Shown one piece after another: positions 47,790 through 62,406 of a DNA stretch of 64,000 nt. Every line of letters starts with the position of its first letter. Within the stretch, counting starts at the first letter, position 1. The translations under genes and the position numbers were made by a program. The stretch comes from Saururus chinensis (lineage: Eukaryota; Streptophyta; Magnoliopsida; Piperales; Saururaceae), in the NCBI GenBank assembly GCA_035235625.1, contig CP141147.1:30424756-30488755 (forward strand). The letters run 5' to 3'. The notes under the pieces are model-generated. The model was not told the origin of the DNA. It did not search any database and saw only the letters and a program-made list of their open reading frames with translations.

Positions 47790-48560
47790 ATGACATCAAA
47801 GATGGCAACTTCTGAGTTGGGAAAAATTGAGAAATTGAATGCTGATAATTATTTGGTGTGGAAGAGGAGGATACACAAGCCATTGAGCCCTGCCCAGAGA
47901 ATTGCACTATTGCTTAGAAGAAAACTTAAGAAATAACATGGCTAAGTCTACCATTCTGACTTTTATAAAGCCAAAGATGGAGAGGCTCTTTGAGAAGTTT
48001 AAGACTTCTAAAGAGATGCTTGAGGTAGTCTCTGTAAGGTATGAAGAGCAGACATAGACTCATAAGAGGATGCTATACTCTAAGTATTAGAACTTAAAGA
48101 TGAGAGCTTCAGTGTCATGTCCATCATAGCTAATGACTTGGAGACCCTAGATGACCCCATCTCTAAGAAAGTGCATGTGTCAACAGTGTTGAACAACCTC
48201 CTTAGTCCTAGGGGAGTGGTGATTTACTTCAATATGAGTGACTAAAAGATGACAATGAAGACTTTGACTGTTAAGCTTAGGCGTGAGTAAGAAAGGATGA
48301 ACCATGCTAATGCTTCAAAGATTACTACTGCCAACTTAGCACAAAACACTAGAGGTGGAAAGAAAGGTGGACAAGGGCCTAGACCTTCAAAGAAGAAAGC
48401 CTTCAAGAAAAGGAGAATGAAGCTACAAAACAAAAGCAATGACAAGGGAAATAACAAACCCGAGGGTGCCTATTTTAAGTGTGGTCAAGTAGGCCACTTA
48501 ACTGTCCTTAGAATGATGACCAAACCAATAACAACAAAAGCAAGAACAAAGAAATAATAT
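47790..48560 (+). pseudogene. Copia gag pseudogene (element 2)
   Basis: ATG at 47790 opens MTSKMATSELGKIEKLNADN, then YLVWKRRIHK. Further traces follow: KMERLFEKFKTSKEMLEVV, a Lys-rich KKKAFKKRRMKLQNKSN, and a zinc knuckle YFKCGQVGHL near 48471 whose final Cys half is damaged. Internal stops are present. Confidence 0.75.
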
Positions 48561-48577
48561 GTGTATTTTCTGAGGTT

Positions 48578-49930
48578 ATGATTATTGATGTCAAGGAGAA
48601 GACCTGGTGGCTGGACTTTGGAGCCATATTCCATGTGTCTCACTCCAAAGGCTCTAAGGGTGAGATGATCAATCTTTTCCCTAGACAGAAGATCTATATA
48701 GGAAACAACACCTATTGCGATGTGGAGGCCATGAAGATATATAGAATCCCTCTAAAAGAAGGGTTGATCATTGTCCTGACTGATGTGCTGTTTGCTCCCT
48801 CCATAAGGAAGAATTTGATCTCCATCTCTATTCTCACCAAGAAGAGATTTGAGGTCATATTCAAAGGGAACAAAACCACAATGGGAAAGAGTGACTTTGT
48901 TTTATTTACAACTATTTTAGTTGAGGGTTTATATTATCTAGATGTTTATAACTTATTTATTTCTAATGAATTATCCTCTAAGTATTTTTTATTGTCTGTG
49001 GATGATGCATTACTTTAGCATATGCGGTTGTATCATATTAGTGTAGATAAGATACATAAAATGTCAAATACATGGTTATTACCCAAAATATTCAAAGACC
49101 TATGTGTGTGAGAGGATTGTTTATCAAAGAATATAAGTAGACAATCCTTCCAAAAGGGATAAAGGGTAAATGAACTATTAGGGGTAGTTCACTCAGACAT
49201 CTATGGGCCCTTGAATGTCTATTCCCACAGAGGCATGACTTACTTTATAACTTTTATAAATGACTATTCAAGATATGAGTAAATGTATCTAATAAACAGA
49301 AAATCTGATGCCTTAGATAAATTCAAGGGATTTAAAATTGAGGTAGAGACCCAGTTAGGTAGGAAGGGAAAAGTCATAAGGACTGAAAAAGGTGACAAGT
49401 ACACCTCTGATTTGTTTAAGAATTATTATACCGATTAGGGAATAGTGCATCAATGCACACTCCCCTAAACTCCACAACAAAATGGAGTGACAGAAGTGTG
49501 TAATATGATGCTTATGGACATCGTTAGATCCATATTAAATCACTTTGAATTAGGAACCAATTTTTAGGGTGAGGCTTTAGACATCGTCGTGTACATCCTT
49601 AATTATGTACCCACAAAGGTAGTCCAATAGACAACTTATGAGCTATGCATGGGTCGACACCCAAACTTAGGACATCTTAGAGTGTGGGGGTCCAGGGAAA
49701 ATGTAAAGGTGCTTGACCAACATAGGACTAAGCTAGACCTTAAGACTATAAAGTGCAACTTCATTGGTTACTGTGATTACTCTAAGGGGTACAGATTTGT
49801 AATTCACCACATAGATGGGACAATGGGGGTTATAAAGTCTAGAGACGCTTATTTCTTAGAAGAAATAAATCCCAAAATAACTAATAAAAGAGTAGATTTA
49901 TTCGAGATAGTAAAAGACATTGGTCCTAGT
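48578..49930 (+). pseudogene. Copia protease-integrase pseudogene (element 2)
   Basis: The open stretch 48578-49018 reads TWWLDFGAIFHVSHSKGSKG. The protease active-site D-S-G-A/T is changed to D-F-G-A. It continues LTDVLFAPSIRKNLISISIL, a canonical copia protease tail, into the GAG-pre-integrase region. Integrase traces follow: VHSDIYGPLNV, MTYFITFINDYSRYE, and HPNLGHLRVWGSR with NFIGYCDYSKGYRF. The region is cut by the LTR at 49931. Confidence 0.75.
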
Positions 49931-52900
49931 TGTCACGCCCTGACACACACCACCCCTGATCCGAACCCGGACCATGGAGTAAGCAGCATGCAGTATGATT
50001 AAGCAAAGCTGAAATGCAGAAGACTTAACCCTCTACTGGGCGAACACACAACGGAGTAGCGCACGAACACTTTGTACAAAAGTAAATAGAGCAAAGAAAT
50101 GACTACAAATTAATGTATTAGTTCAGTCATACCTACATCAATTAGTAATAAAATAAAACAAGCCTAAAATGGCTAAACAAGTCTAAGCCAACAATGGCTA
50201 ACAAAGTGCGAAGTAGAGTCAAATGTATAATTTTAACATGTCATAAACAAATTTAACATAACCCCATGCAACCATAGCCCCTCTAAATTATCATGGCCAT
50301 CCTCATGCACAACGTAGAGCCCATCCGAAGTACTTGCATGACAAGATATGCAACCCCAAAACAAAACTACAAGATAAAGAGGGGTGAACCAATGCTCAAC
50401 AAGAGTTTTAATACAGAAAGTAAACTCATAATGATATCACATGCACTATCAACATAGCATTCATCACATACATTCACCACACCTATTCATCATGGAACAA
50501 ACCACATATCTCCATGCCACTTGTGCATCATATTAACATCCACATTCCATAAAACATATACTCAAGCCACCTGTGCAACATGTCAAATATATTTCATATA
50601 TACATAATCATGACACTTGCATATCATAATGTATATCATATTCCAATAATTCATAGTTATGCTACCTGCATATCATGTTATAACCCATATTCCATAAGCA
50701 CATAATCATGCCACCTGTGCATCATAGGTTCATCCATACCTCATAAAACATGTACACATCACCTGTAATTATATGAATCTCAGTATAATAATCACATCTT
50801 GCATGAACCAGTTTTCAATATTCATATAATGCATAATCATATTTTAAAATAAACATTCACCCTGCTAAATTAAGTATATTAATCATACACTATCTTGCAT
50901 ATTCATATAAATCCATTACATAATCACATGTGTAACATAAGCATCATTATTCCTACGTACCCTGTGTTACTGAGCATTAATCGATACACATGCATAAATC
51001 AACCAGTGAATGTCTCACAATTGAGAAAATAACCTTGCTCGCCCTGGCCGAAGCCCCAAGAAGACCTGTTCCCCTGGAAATCCTAAAAAGGAAATCCTCA
51101 ACAGTTTGGGTAAATTCCCTAATGGGGAAAATACCCCTTAGTAAGCCGGTGTACACAGAGAAACCAAATTGGATTATTAGGGTCCAGATAACTAAACAAT
51201 TTAATTTATTATAACATTCTGCTCTTCTCACCCCGGGAGGAAACTCGTTCTCAAAGGAACGTAAAACACTATCCATTAAACGTAAAACCCCATCATTTCG
51301 GACCTAAAACCGATACGATAAACCTCCAAATGATTAATCCGACAACAATGACATCCAATTTCATTCAATCGATCAAATATGGCTAATCACGATTAACCTC
51401 ATTTATAAATCATTTTGATGATGCATGCTACATGATACATACATGATCAAATGATAAATGAGTCCAAGTATAAGTAAACATGCTGAAATCAACCCATATT
51501 TGCATAAAACATGATCCATTTGTGTCAAATAAAATCATAAATGTCTATGTAGGAGTGTACATAAGTGATAATGTTCAAACCTAAGCTAAAACATGTAAAA
51601 CATTAACAAACTATAACCAATGTTATATATGCAAGCATATATAAATTATCATGGTTAAGACCTACTAGAATCATCAAGTAGTTATGAAGAAGTCATAAAA
51701 CATGGATTTAAAACAAGTAGAATATCATACTAGAACTAAAAATTATAGTCCTAATCATACTTGAGCTAAATCATAATTCAAAGATAATTCGCATGCAATC
51801 ACAGCAGCATTTATAGGTAATCATAAGTCATTATAATCGTAAAGAATTATGTTTGCAAGAAGAAAATAAGAAATGGGCAAAAATAAACAAAAATAGGCCA
51901 AGGCAAAATATTGTCATTTGATCAGCCTAGTAGGCTGTTAGAACGGTTGTCCATTTGAATGACCTGTTGGTCCGTTCAAATGGCCTTAACAATTTACTTT
52001 TTCCTAGTTCGTCTTCAACCTTCCAAAATTCAAACCGAAAATATTTTAAAATTTAAGATAAAATTTAAAATCTCCATAGAACACCATATAATTAAAATCT
52101 AACCCTAGAACATGATAGATCTAATCATTTTCATACTTAATTACAAGAAAATAGCTATAAATAATATACTTTTAACAAATCACCACTAAACCTCAAAATG
52201 AAGCAAGAACCCATATAAATCCACAATCATGCATTCCAATGGATAAAACCACACAAGAAAAAATTCTATTACCTCTGTGAAACCTTTGGATCCCTGAAAA
52301 AGCTTTAATCTTCAAGAAATCTTATCAAAAAATTAGGGTTTTTGTTAAAACTTAATTAAAATTAACTAATTTGCTCAAATCACCTTGAAAATAGGTATAT
52401 ATGTGATAACTTTATGTTAAAAATAAAAATCACCCATTTAGGGTTTGAAATAGAAATTAAAGATAAGATTTTTAATAGGAAAAATTAAGAATCAAATTGG
52501 GGGAAGTGAAGATAAGAGTGATTAAGACCAAAATCAACATATTATGGGTAATTAGGGCAAGAAAACACATTTTAATTCGTATTTCTTCTTTGAAAGAAAA
52601 GGGGTAGAGCACCTCTTTTCTCCTAACGCAACTCTTCCCTATTTGGGCAAATGGGATAGGGTTTCCTTAAATAGTTAGGGTTTTAGGCTGGATTTAAGGA
52701 TAGTTGGGCTGAATAATAGGTCAAATTGCCTTAAATCGCTAATTAGGATTATTTTTGTCTAAAAATAAATTTAATCACTCCAAAACCCACTGAAATAAAT
52801 TAATAGAGTATTAGAGTGTCAAATGGATCACACGATGTCTAACATGGATGTGGGGTCTGCAGCAGGGTTTGCATCCTTAATTAAGGAAAATTTATGATAA

Positions 52901-53092
52901 AATTTCATAAAATCCATTAAAAATAGGTAAATCAAGTTTGATATTAAGACTTATAAAAAGTGAAATTAAACCTTATTAAAGTCATAATTACTAACCCTTA
53001 ACCTCAAAATCAAATTAAATTAGCAAATAATCAAAACCACACAAATTTACATAATTAAAAAAATTAAACTAAATTAAATTAGAGATCTTATG
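49931..53092 (-). mobile_element. Gypsy-type solo LTR (TGTCAC family) in copia integrase
   Basis: Starts TGTCACGCCC and ends near GAGATCTTATG, a decayed TTACA end, with exact 5-bp duplications CTAGT (49926-49930, 53093-53097), 3162 bp. Copia reading continues on both sides. It shares the 'gaagacttaaccct' leader, degenerate CATGCACC/CCTGCATATCAT repeats, and the paired palindromes at 51914-51990 with the LTR at 17399. No coding sequence. The minus sense is inferred from that relative. Confidence 0.7.
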
Positions 53093-53097
53093 CTAGT

Positions 53098-53655
53098 ACT
53101 TATCCTGAGGAAGTAATTGAATCAGATCAAAATAAAACCAACCAAGAACCAAAGGCATTAAGGGGAAAAAAACCTTCAACATAATTGAGGGACTTCTATA
53201 GGGAAGACAATGTCACATTAGATGAACATGTTCTATATGACCTAATTACCCTTGAGTAAGCTTTGATTCTTTCATACGCTTAAGAATGACAAAATATTAT
53301 TCAAGAGGAAATAGATTTAATAATAAAGAACAAGGTTTGAGAGATAGTGGATTCACCTGAAGGGTAGAAGCCCATAGGGTGTACATAGATCTTCAAAAAA
53401 AAGCTTAAGGAAAACGGGTCCATAGACAAGTACAAAGCAAAATTAGTGGCCAAATGGTTCACCCAAATGTATGGGATGGACTTTAAGGATACATACTCCC
53501 TTGTGTCAAGATTTAACTTAATCATATGCCTCTTAGCAAATGTTGCTTACTTTGATTTAGAGCTGTATTAGATGGATGTAAAGACTGCCTTCCGAAATAG
53601 AGATTTAGAGGAGGAGATTTACATGAAACAAACTGAGGGTTGTATAGTTCCCGAA
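53098..53655 (+). pseudogene. Copia reverse-transcriptase fragment (element 2)
   Basis: Reads KYKAKLVAKWFTQMYGMDF, then VSRFNLIICLLANVAYFDLE and DLEEEIYMKQTEGCIVPES, the N-terminal third of a copia RT. The catalytic YVDD region and RNase H are absent because DAHP-synthase-like sequence begins at about 53660. Confidence 0.8.
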
Positions 53656-54090
53656 AGTTATGGTTCCACTTTTCAATAAAAATCACAATTTTTTTAAATG
53701 AAAGAACACATCTATTCCCGCACCCTCTGTATTGTTTATTGCTCAGCTCCCTCTTCCCCTCGTCCCTTCCCAATTAGTCTTTTCTTATCATTCTTCTTTG
53801 GCACCGATGTTGACGTCAAATTGATGGCTGAGTCTATCTTGCCTTGGCAAGCCCTAGATGGGGTTGGGCCTTCACCACAATGCAAAGGGGTGCCCGTGGA
53901 ACCTGGATTTCACAAAACATAGCAAGCAAGGGGATCCATACAAGAAAGTGGCCCACTGGATGGATGAGGCACTGGGCTTTATGGCTGTGGCCGGGCTGAC
54001 TATGGACCACTACAGAATTTTGGACCACCCACGAATGCCTCCTCTTGTTATACAAGCAGAGACTCGGCTCAACTTGATGTCAAGCTTATA
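53656..54090 (+). pseudogene. DAHP synthase pseudogene fragment, copy B
   Basis: A near-duplicate of 45437-45876: it starts at 'tatggttccac', contains [20 protein letters not shown], then [14 protein letters not shown] and the frameshifted THECLLL block, and ends at the same LTR junction (TTATA/TGTTGG at 54090-54091). It carries the same conserved region of class-II DAHP synthase and is non-functional. Confidence 0.75.
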
Positions 54091-55071
54091 TGTTGGACCA
54101 TGGTATGGGCTTGGGCCTAGTTAGTCCACTTTGTTCGTGGTTCAGGTGAGCCGGTATGGGCCACGGGCTCCAAGGATAGTGGGGGTAGTTGCATCGACCC
54201 CACATGAACCATTGTGACACAAATTCAATTTGAGACCAACATCTATCACACACACACACACACACTGAGCATGTGACTAGGGTGTGCATATTCACTTTGT
54301 GGGGCTCGACTCATGAATCAATGTCGTTGGTTAGATCCATGGTAAGTAAGGGGTCGACTTTGTCGTGGGCTTGGCCATGTGCAGGGGGTCTAGGCCTCTG
54401 TGGGTTCAAGGAATTAAACCCCACTTCCATTGTGTCAGACCCTTTAGGTTAATCCGGTAGAATTCAGATTGTAGGCTCATTCAAAAAGCCCATGTAGGGT
54501 AAGTCTTCAGTGGGAGTATAAATAGACATTAAGAAATGAGAGAAAGCCATCAGCCCCATCTCCTTCTCCTCTCTCTCCCAATCATGCCCCCCCTTTTTCC
54601 CTTGTGGCGTGTTGCTCCAAAAACAAGGGGAAAATGGGGATGGCTTCCCCTCTCTCTCCCTCCCTTATCCCTCTTGTGTGGTGCATAAAGGAGGATCATG
54701 TTTCTTGGAGTTGTGTGACTTCAAGGCAAGGGCTACGACACTCCATCATCAAGTTAATTCCACAATCCAAAGCAGGGATTTAGAGGGTTCTACATAAACC
54801 CAAAGGTATTCTTCTCTCTATTTTAATTGAATCCATATGCAATTGATAATTGGGCGTTAAAGTGAAGGGATAAAGTATTTGGGGGCTGATCAGCCTCAAA
54901 AGGTTAGTTCGTATCACTCCCAAACTTCATTCTAATTGATTAATAGCATCTTGCATATGTTTATTGCTTATATATGTTATTGTTCATATGATTGTATAGA
55001 CAAATTAGTTTAAAGTTGTGATTTTTATGCAAAGCACCACCCCTAAGGCTCTCCCACCACGTGCTTTTGCA
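54091..55071 (+). repeat. Copia LTR, right copy
   Basis: Starts TGTTGGACCATGG, TATAAATAG near 54518, and ends near GTGCTTTTGCA (55071), where DAHP-synthase sequence resumes. It is visibly diverged from the left copy. Because DAHP-synthase sequence lies on both sides it behaves like a solo LTR inside that fragment. Confidence 0.65.
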
Positions 55072-55218
55072 CTGCTCTGCCCACATCGAGTTCTTGTTGG
55101 GGGTGGCCAACCTGCTAGGGATCAAAATGAGCGACAAGAGGAACCCCACAGAGCTCATAAGCCTGATTGAGATCGGTCCTCATGCCAGAAGAAGGTCAAC
55201 CTGATCACCATCATCATG
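55072..55218 (+). pseudogene. DAHP synthase pseudogene fragment, downstream part
   Basis: Reads [20 protein letters not shown], then [12 protein letters not shown] and a frameshifted NLITIIMR. This matches AHVEFLRGVANPLGIK-(V/M)SDKMDP-NELVKLIEIL of plant DAHP synthases. It begins CTGCTCTGCCCAC (D-C-S-A-H) and skips directly to AHIEF. About 13 residues are lost between two GCCCAC-type words. Confidence 0.75.
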
Positions 55219-58217
<2,999 letters not shown>

Positions 58218-58759
58218 TGAAGCCAAAAGATAATAGAATTGATTCTAGTTTTCACATCAAAACTACAAAATTGGTTCTACTATTGAGGCCAATACTATAT
58301 AGGCAAAAATTATAAAATTTATTTTATGACCTTTGATAATAATAATTTTGATTTTTTTCATCCAATACTACCACCACCACCACTTCGCCCTCTTCGGTGT
58401 CTTTTTTTTATGCTCCCTCTCCTCTCTACCTCTATTACCATCACCTTCATTATCACTATCACCTTCATTATTTTTATTCGGTGTAAAAGATGAAACCTCA
58501 TTGAAAATGATTAGGACAAATTGGTCACATGCCTTTCCACAATCAAAGCTCCGGTTTCTTCCACCAGGACCACCCCTTGGGAATACTGGCTGATGGCCGA
58601 GTCTCGCCAAACTAATTTGGCGAGCCTCGCGATGAGGGGTGCAACTGGAAACACCAGCACACGAACATCGAAGACAGAGGAGCGCGATCGGCGGGAGAGC
58701 GAAGGCAGTGAGCTTTTTAAGCCTCTTCCCTCGCCCTCTCTCTGGTCCTCCTATTCCTG

Positions 58760-59695
58760 CCTTCCACACCTCTCTCTCTCTCTCTTCTTCCTCCTCCTTA
58801 GTTGACCTTCCCAGCCACTCCCACAGCCTGAAGATGTCCCCTTCCTAGAGCTTTCTTCTCTCTTCTCCTTTTTTTTTGGTTTTTTCTTGGCCTTTTTGCT
58901 TTCATAAGTCTATCTTGTCCGTCCCAAAAGTTGCAGCTTTCTGGAAGAGAAAGGCAAGAAGTTTGGTAGACAAAACTCTGGGGTGGTCTGACATTTGGTT
59001 GTAGGTATGTTCTGTGCTTCTTCTTGTCCTTGTTTCATTTGGTTGTACTCTGGCTCGCTGGAATTGATGGTGGGTTTACCTGTATGTAGCTCCATATATT
59101 CATCTCTTTTGCTTTTCTTTTGGAAGTTTGATTTTATAGATCAGCTCTGTTTTTCAAATTTTGCTGGTAAAGTTTATGAGTTGTGAGAACTTAATGGCTC
59201 GAGAAACAAAAAAGTTCATCTCTTTTCTCTGCTTCTGCATCTCATTTGGGTTTCAGAAAGATAATGAAAGTCTGTTTCAGGTTTTTTTTCTTTGTTGTTG
59301 TTATTTTCATGGTGGTGAGTTAAGCCAGGACTCACGGGCTTTCCTCACTCCCCTTCAGAGCCGTTGGTTTCTCTCTCTCTCTAATTCCATAAAAGAATTC
59401 TCAAAGTAGCTTCTTCAATCGAGAATTACGAATCACTGATATGATGGGCATCATGGAGCCCCGTTTGGTCATGTCATGTCAATTTCCTTCGTCTAGAAAG
59501 GCTCTGCCTTTTCCTTTTTACGTGAAGTTTACGCAGTTCAGTGTCTTTCTTCATTATGACATAGCTGAAATCGCAACATTGACAGAAGATGATTATATTT
59601 CTTCTTCTATTTTTTTCCCTTGATGCGTTTCGAGTCTTTCGACAATCAGATATGATTGCACGCTCACGGTTACTTACATGCTTCTTGCAGTTTCA
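58760..59695 (+). promoter_or_regulatory. Probable 5'UTR exon and leader intron of the PMT gene
   Basis: A C/T-rich stretch (58770-58800) typical of plant leaders is followed by a plausible donor GTAG|GTATGT (59004/59005). The acceptor TTCTTGCAG lies at 59682-59690, five bases before the ATG. The transcription start is not determined. Confidence 0.5.
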
Positions 59696-62406
59696 ATGGG
59701 TAGGGATGGATCTCCCAAGCCTTACCAGCTAGAAACGAAGAGAAAACGCCTCGCCAGGATAGTAGGTGTAAGTGGTCTGTGCGTCGTCTTCTATGTCTTG
59801 GGTGCTTGGCAGAACACTTCTCCTTCACCATCCGACCGCTTCGAGGTCTTCAACAAGGCCGGATGTGATGCGGGCTCCTCCAATGCTCGTTCTTCTCCTC
59901 TGCCATCATCTTCTTCACCCTCCCTCGACTTTGAATCCCATCACCAAATGGCCATGAACGACTCCATCAGTGGGTCTCAGAAGTTCCCACCTTGCCACAT
60001 GAATTTCAGTGAGTACACTCCGTGCCAAGACCCCAAACGAGCAAGGAAGTCGGAGAAGAAGATGTTGATGTACAGAGAGCGGCATTGCCCTTCCAAGCAA
60101 GAGCTGCCCTTGTGTCTGATCCCTGCTCCACCCAAGTACAAGAACCCGTTTAAGTGGCCGCAGAGCAGAGACTATGCTTGGTATGACAACATCCCTCATA
60201 AAGAGCTCAGTATTGAGAAGGCTGTGCAGAATTGGATTCAGGTAGAAGGTGACCGGTTTCGGTTTCCAGGTGGTGGAACCATGTTTCCACGAGGGGCAGA
60301 TGCTTATATCGATGACATTAATGAGCTCATCTCTTTGAGTAATGGGAAGATCAGAACTGCACTTGATACTGGATGTGGGGTAAGAACAGAGGCTCAGCAT
60401 CTCTTTCATTTGTTCTTTCCTGTAACTAAATTGATGTGTTCGCTGATATATTCTTGTCATGGCTACTGTTTGAAGGTTGCTAGCTGGGGAGCTTATCTTC
60501 TGAAGAGAGATATACTAACCATGTCTTTTGCTCCGAGGGATACACATGAAGCTCAGGTGCAATTTGCTCTGGAAAGGGGTGTTCCAGCTATGATTGGTGT
60601 TTTGGCGTCAGAGCGAATGCCTTATCCTGCCAGAGCTTTTGATATGGCCCACTGCTCCCGCTGTTTGATTCCTTGGTATGATTATGGTAAGCTGTTATGC
60701 TACTTTTAGCTGGTTGTATGGTTGTATCATCTTGATCACCATTGTAAATTTTGTTAAATTAATAATAGAACCAAACAGAAGAAACATAAGCTATCCGAGA
60801 TGACTAATACTTCTCCATGACTGCAAATTTAGTTATGTTTATTCAAATAAATTGAAATTGTATTGAACTGTGAGAGACCCATGTCAACCTATGTTTTGAA
60901 ACTTTTGGTCTGTTACAGATGGGCTTTATCTGATTGAAGTGGACAGAGTTTTGAGGCCAGGAGGCTACTGGATTCTGTCTGGACCACCAATCAGGTGGAA
61001 GAAATACTGGAGGGGGTGGGAGAGAACTGAGCAAGACTTGAAACAAGAACAAGATTCGATAGAGGAGGTTGCCAGGCGCCTTTGCTGGAAGAAAGTAATT
61101 GAAAAGGACGATCTTGCAATCTGGCAAAAGCCGATCAATCACATTGAGTGCATAAAAAGCAGGAACGTCTATAAAACACCTCATATGTGCAAAGATGACA
61201 ATCCAGACACCGCCTGGTAAGAAAACGTAGGTGATTTTTTATTGATAATGTAGTCGGTTACTGATTAGTTCATATTGAAATTAGTTCAAACTTCAAATTG
61301 CCTTCTCTAATACTTGATAGTCCCTTCTCATTTTCTCTCTGGGACTTCGAATGAATGAACTACATATCCTGAATTACTTTTCGACAATAGCATATATATA
61401 AACTATAAGCAGTTCATGTTTAGGACCATGGATTTATTAAAAAACTTGAGCTGATTGGCTCTCGCTCTGTGTTGGTGTGAAAGGTACAAGAAAATGGAAA
61501 CTTGCATAACCCCATTGCCGGAAGCAAAGAATCCAAATGAAGTTGCCGGTGGGGCTGTGGAGAAATGGCCAGCACGAGCTTTTGCTGTTCCACCTAGAAT
61601 AAGCAGCGGATCCCTTCCTGGAATTAACCCTAAGAAGTTCCAAAGCTATAATGAACTATGGAAACAGAGAGTGGCGCATTACAAGAAAATCATTCCTCCC
61701 ATCGCTCAAGGAAGATATAGGAACATCATGGACATGAATGCGCAGTTGGGAGGTTTTGCAGCTGCACTTCTTAAGTACCCTGTATGGGTCATGAATGTTG
61801 TCCCAGCGAATTCTAAAGAAGACACTCTTGGTCTAATTTATGAAAGAGGACTGATTGGTACATATCAAGACTGGTGTGAGGCTTTCTCAACGTACCCAAG
61901 AACTTATGATCTAATACATGCAGCTGGAGTTTTCAGTATCTACCAGGACAGGTAGCATAGTAACTCTGATCTGATTAATTTGTTCATTTTTTTACATTGT
62001 TCTCCTTAACGGGTCAAAAAATACGAGGACCTTGCATCAGTTTGCAATGCTTGAAAAATTTGCTGTTTAGAAATGTTAGACATCATGTGGGTCTGATCCA
62101 ATCACTCTCACCTGAACCATGAATGAGGATATAAAACTGCTGCTATTTCTCTAATGACTAAACGGCTGCATCCTGTACAGGTGTGACATAGCATACATTT
62201 TATTGGAGATGGACCGAATTTTGAGACCAGAAGGCACAGTTGTATTCAGGGACACGGTGGAAGTGCTCGTTAAGATTCAGAGCATAACAGACGGAATGAG
62301 ATGGAAGTCACAGATAATGGATCATGAGGATGGGCCTTTTAACCCAGAGAAAATCCTCGTAGCTGTGAAGCAATACTGGACTGGTGAAGCCACCAAGGAA
62401 GAGTGA
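59696..62406 (+). CDS. PMT: Probable methyltransferase PMT (PMT17/PMT18-like), complete, 5 exons
   Basis: Exons 59696-60379, 60476-60686, 60919-61216, 61484-61951 and 62181-62406 join in phase to 628 residues. A short basic cytosolic tail ([18 protein letters not shown]) is followed by one membrane anchor (about 22-42, [16 protein letters not shown]), then a Ser-rich stem and a lumenal DUF248/Methyltransf_29 domain. Visible landmarks are [19 protein letters not shown] (SAM motif I, about 222-240), [12 protein letters not shown] (about 284), [16 protein letters not shown], and the second half [15 protein letters not shown] (about 467) and [18 protein letters not shown]. The family (with QUA2) comprises Golgi type II proteins linked to pectin methylation; activity of this member is inferred. 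The start follows a leader acceptor by five bases. An in-frame ATG at 59678 lies in the intron. No defect was seen. Confidence 0.93.

Larger units (their letters stand above)
45877..55071 (+). mobile_element. Copia retrotransposon 2 with a rearranged 3' side
   Basis: LTRs at 45877-46850 and 54091-55071 flank gag, protease, integrase and part of reverse transcriptase. The RT ends near 53655 after EEEIYMKQTEGCIVPES and is followed by a second DAHP-synthase fragment, not by the rest of RT and RNase H. A gypsy-type LTR is inserted in integrase (49931-53092). The coding frames are broken but better kept than in element 1, for example an open stretch of 146 codons at 48578-49018. The left LTR and right LTR need not belong to one original insertion. 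Confidence 0.7.

Noticed and set aside
58549-58590. Plus-strand reading SKLRFLPPGPPLGNTG, like the proline-rich hinge of plant cytochromes P450
   Set aside because: It ends at a stop at once, has no upstream anchor or downstream P450 motif, and is only 14 residues. Chance is the simpler reading.
59915-60460. 181-codon minus-strand open frame over the first PMT exon
   Set aside because: It is a shadow of the conserved PMT coding sequence on the other strand.
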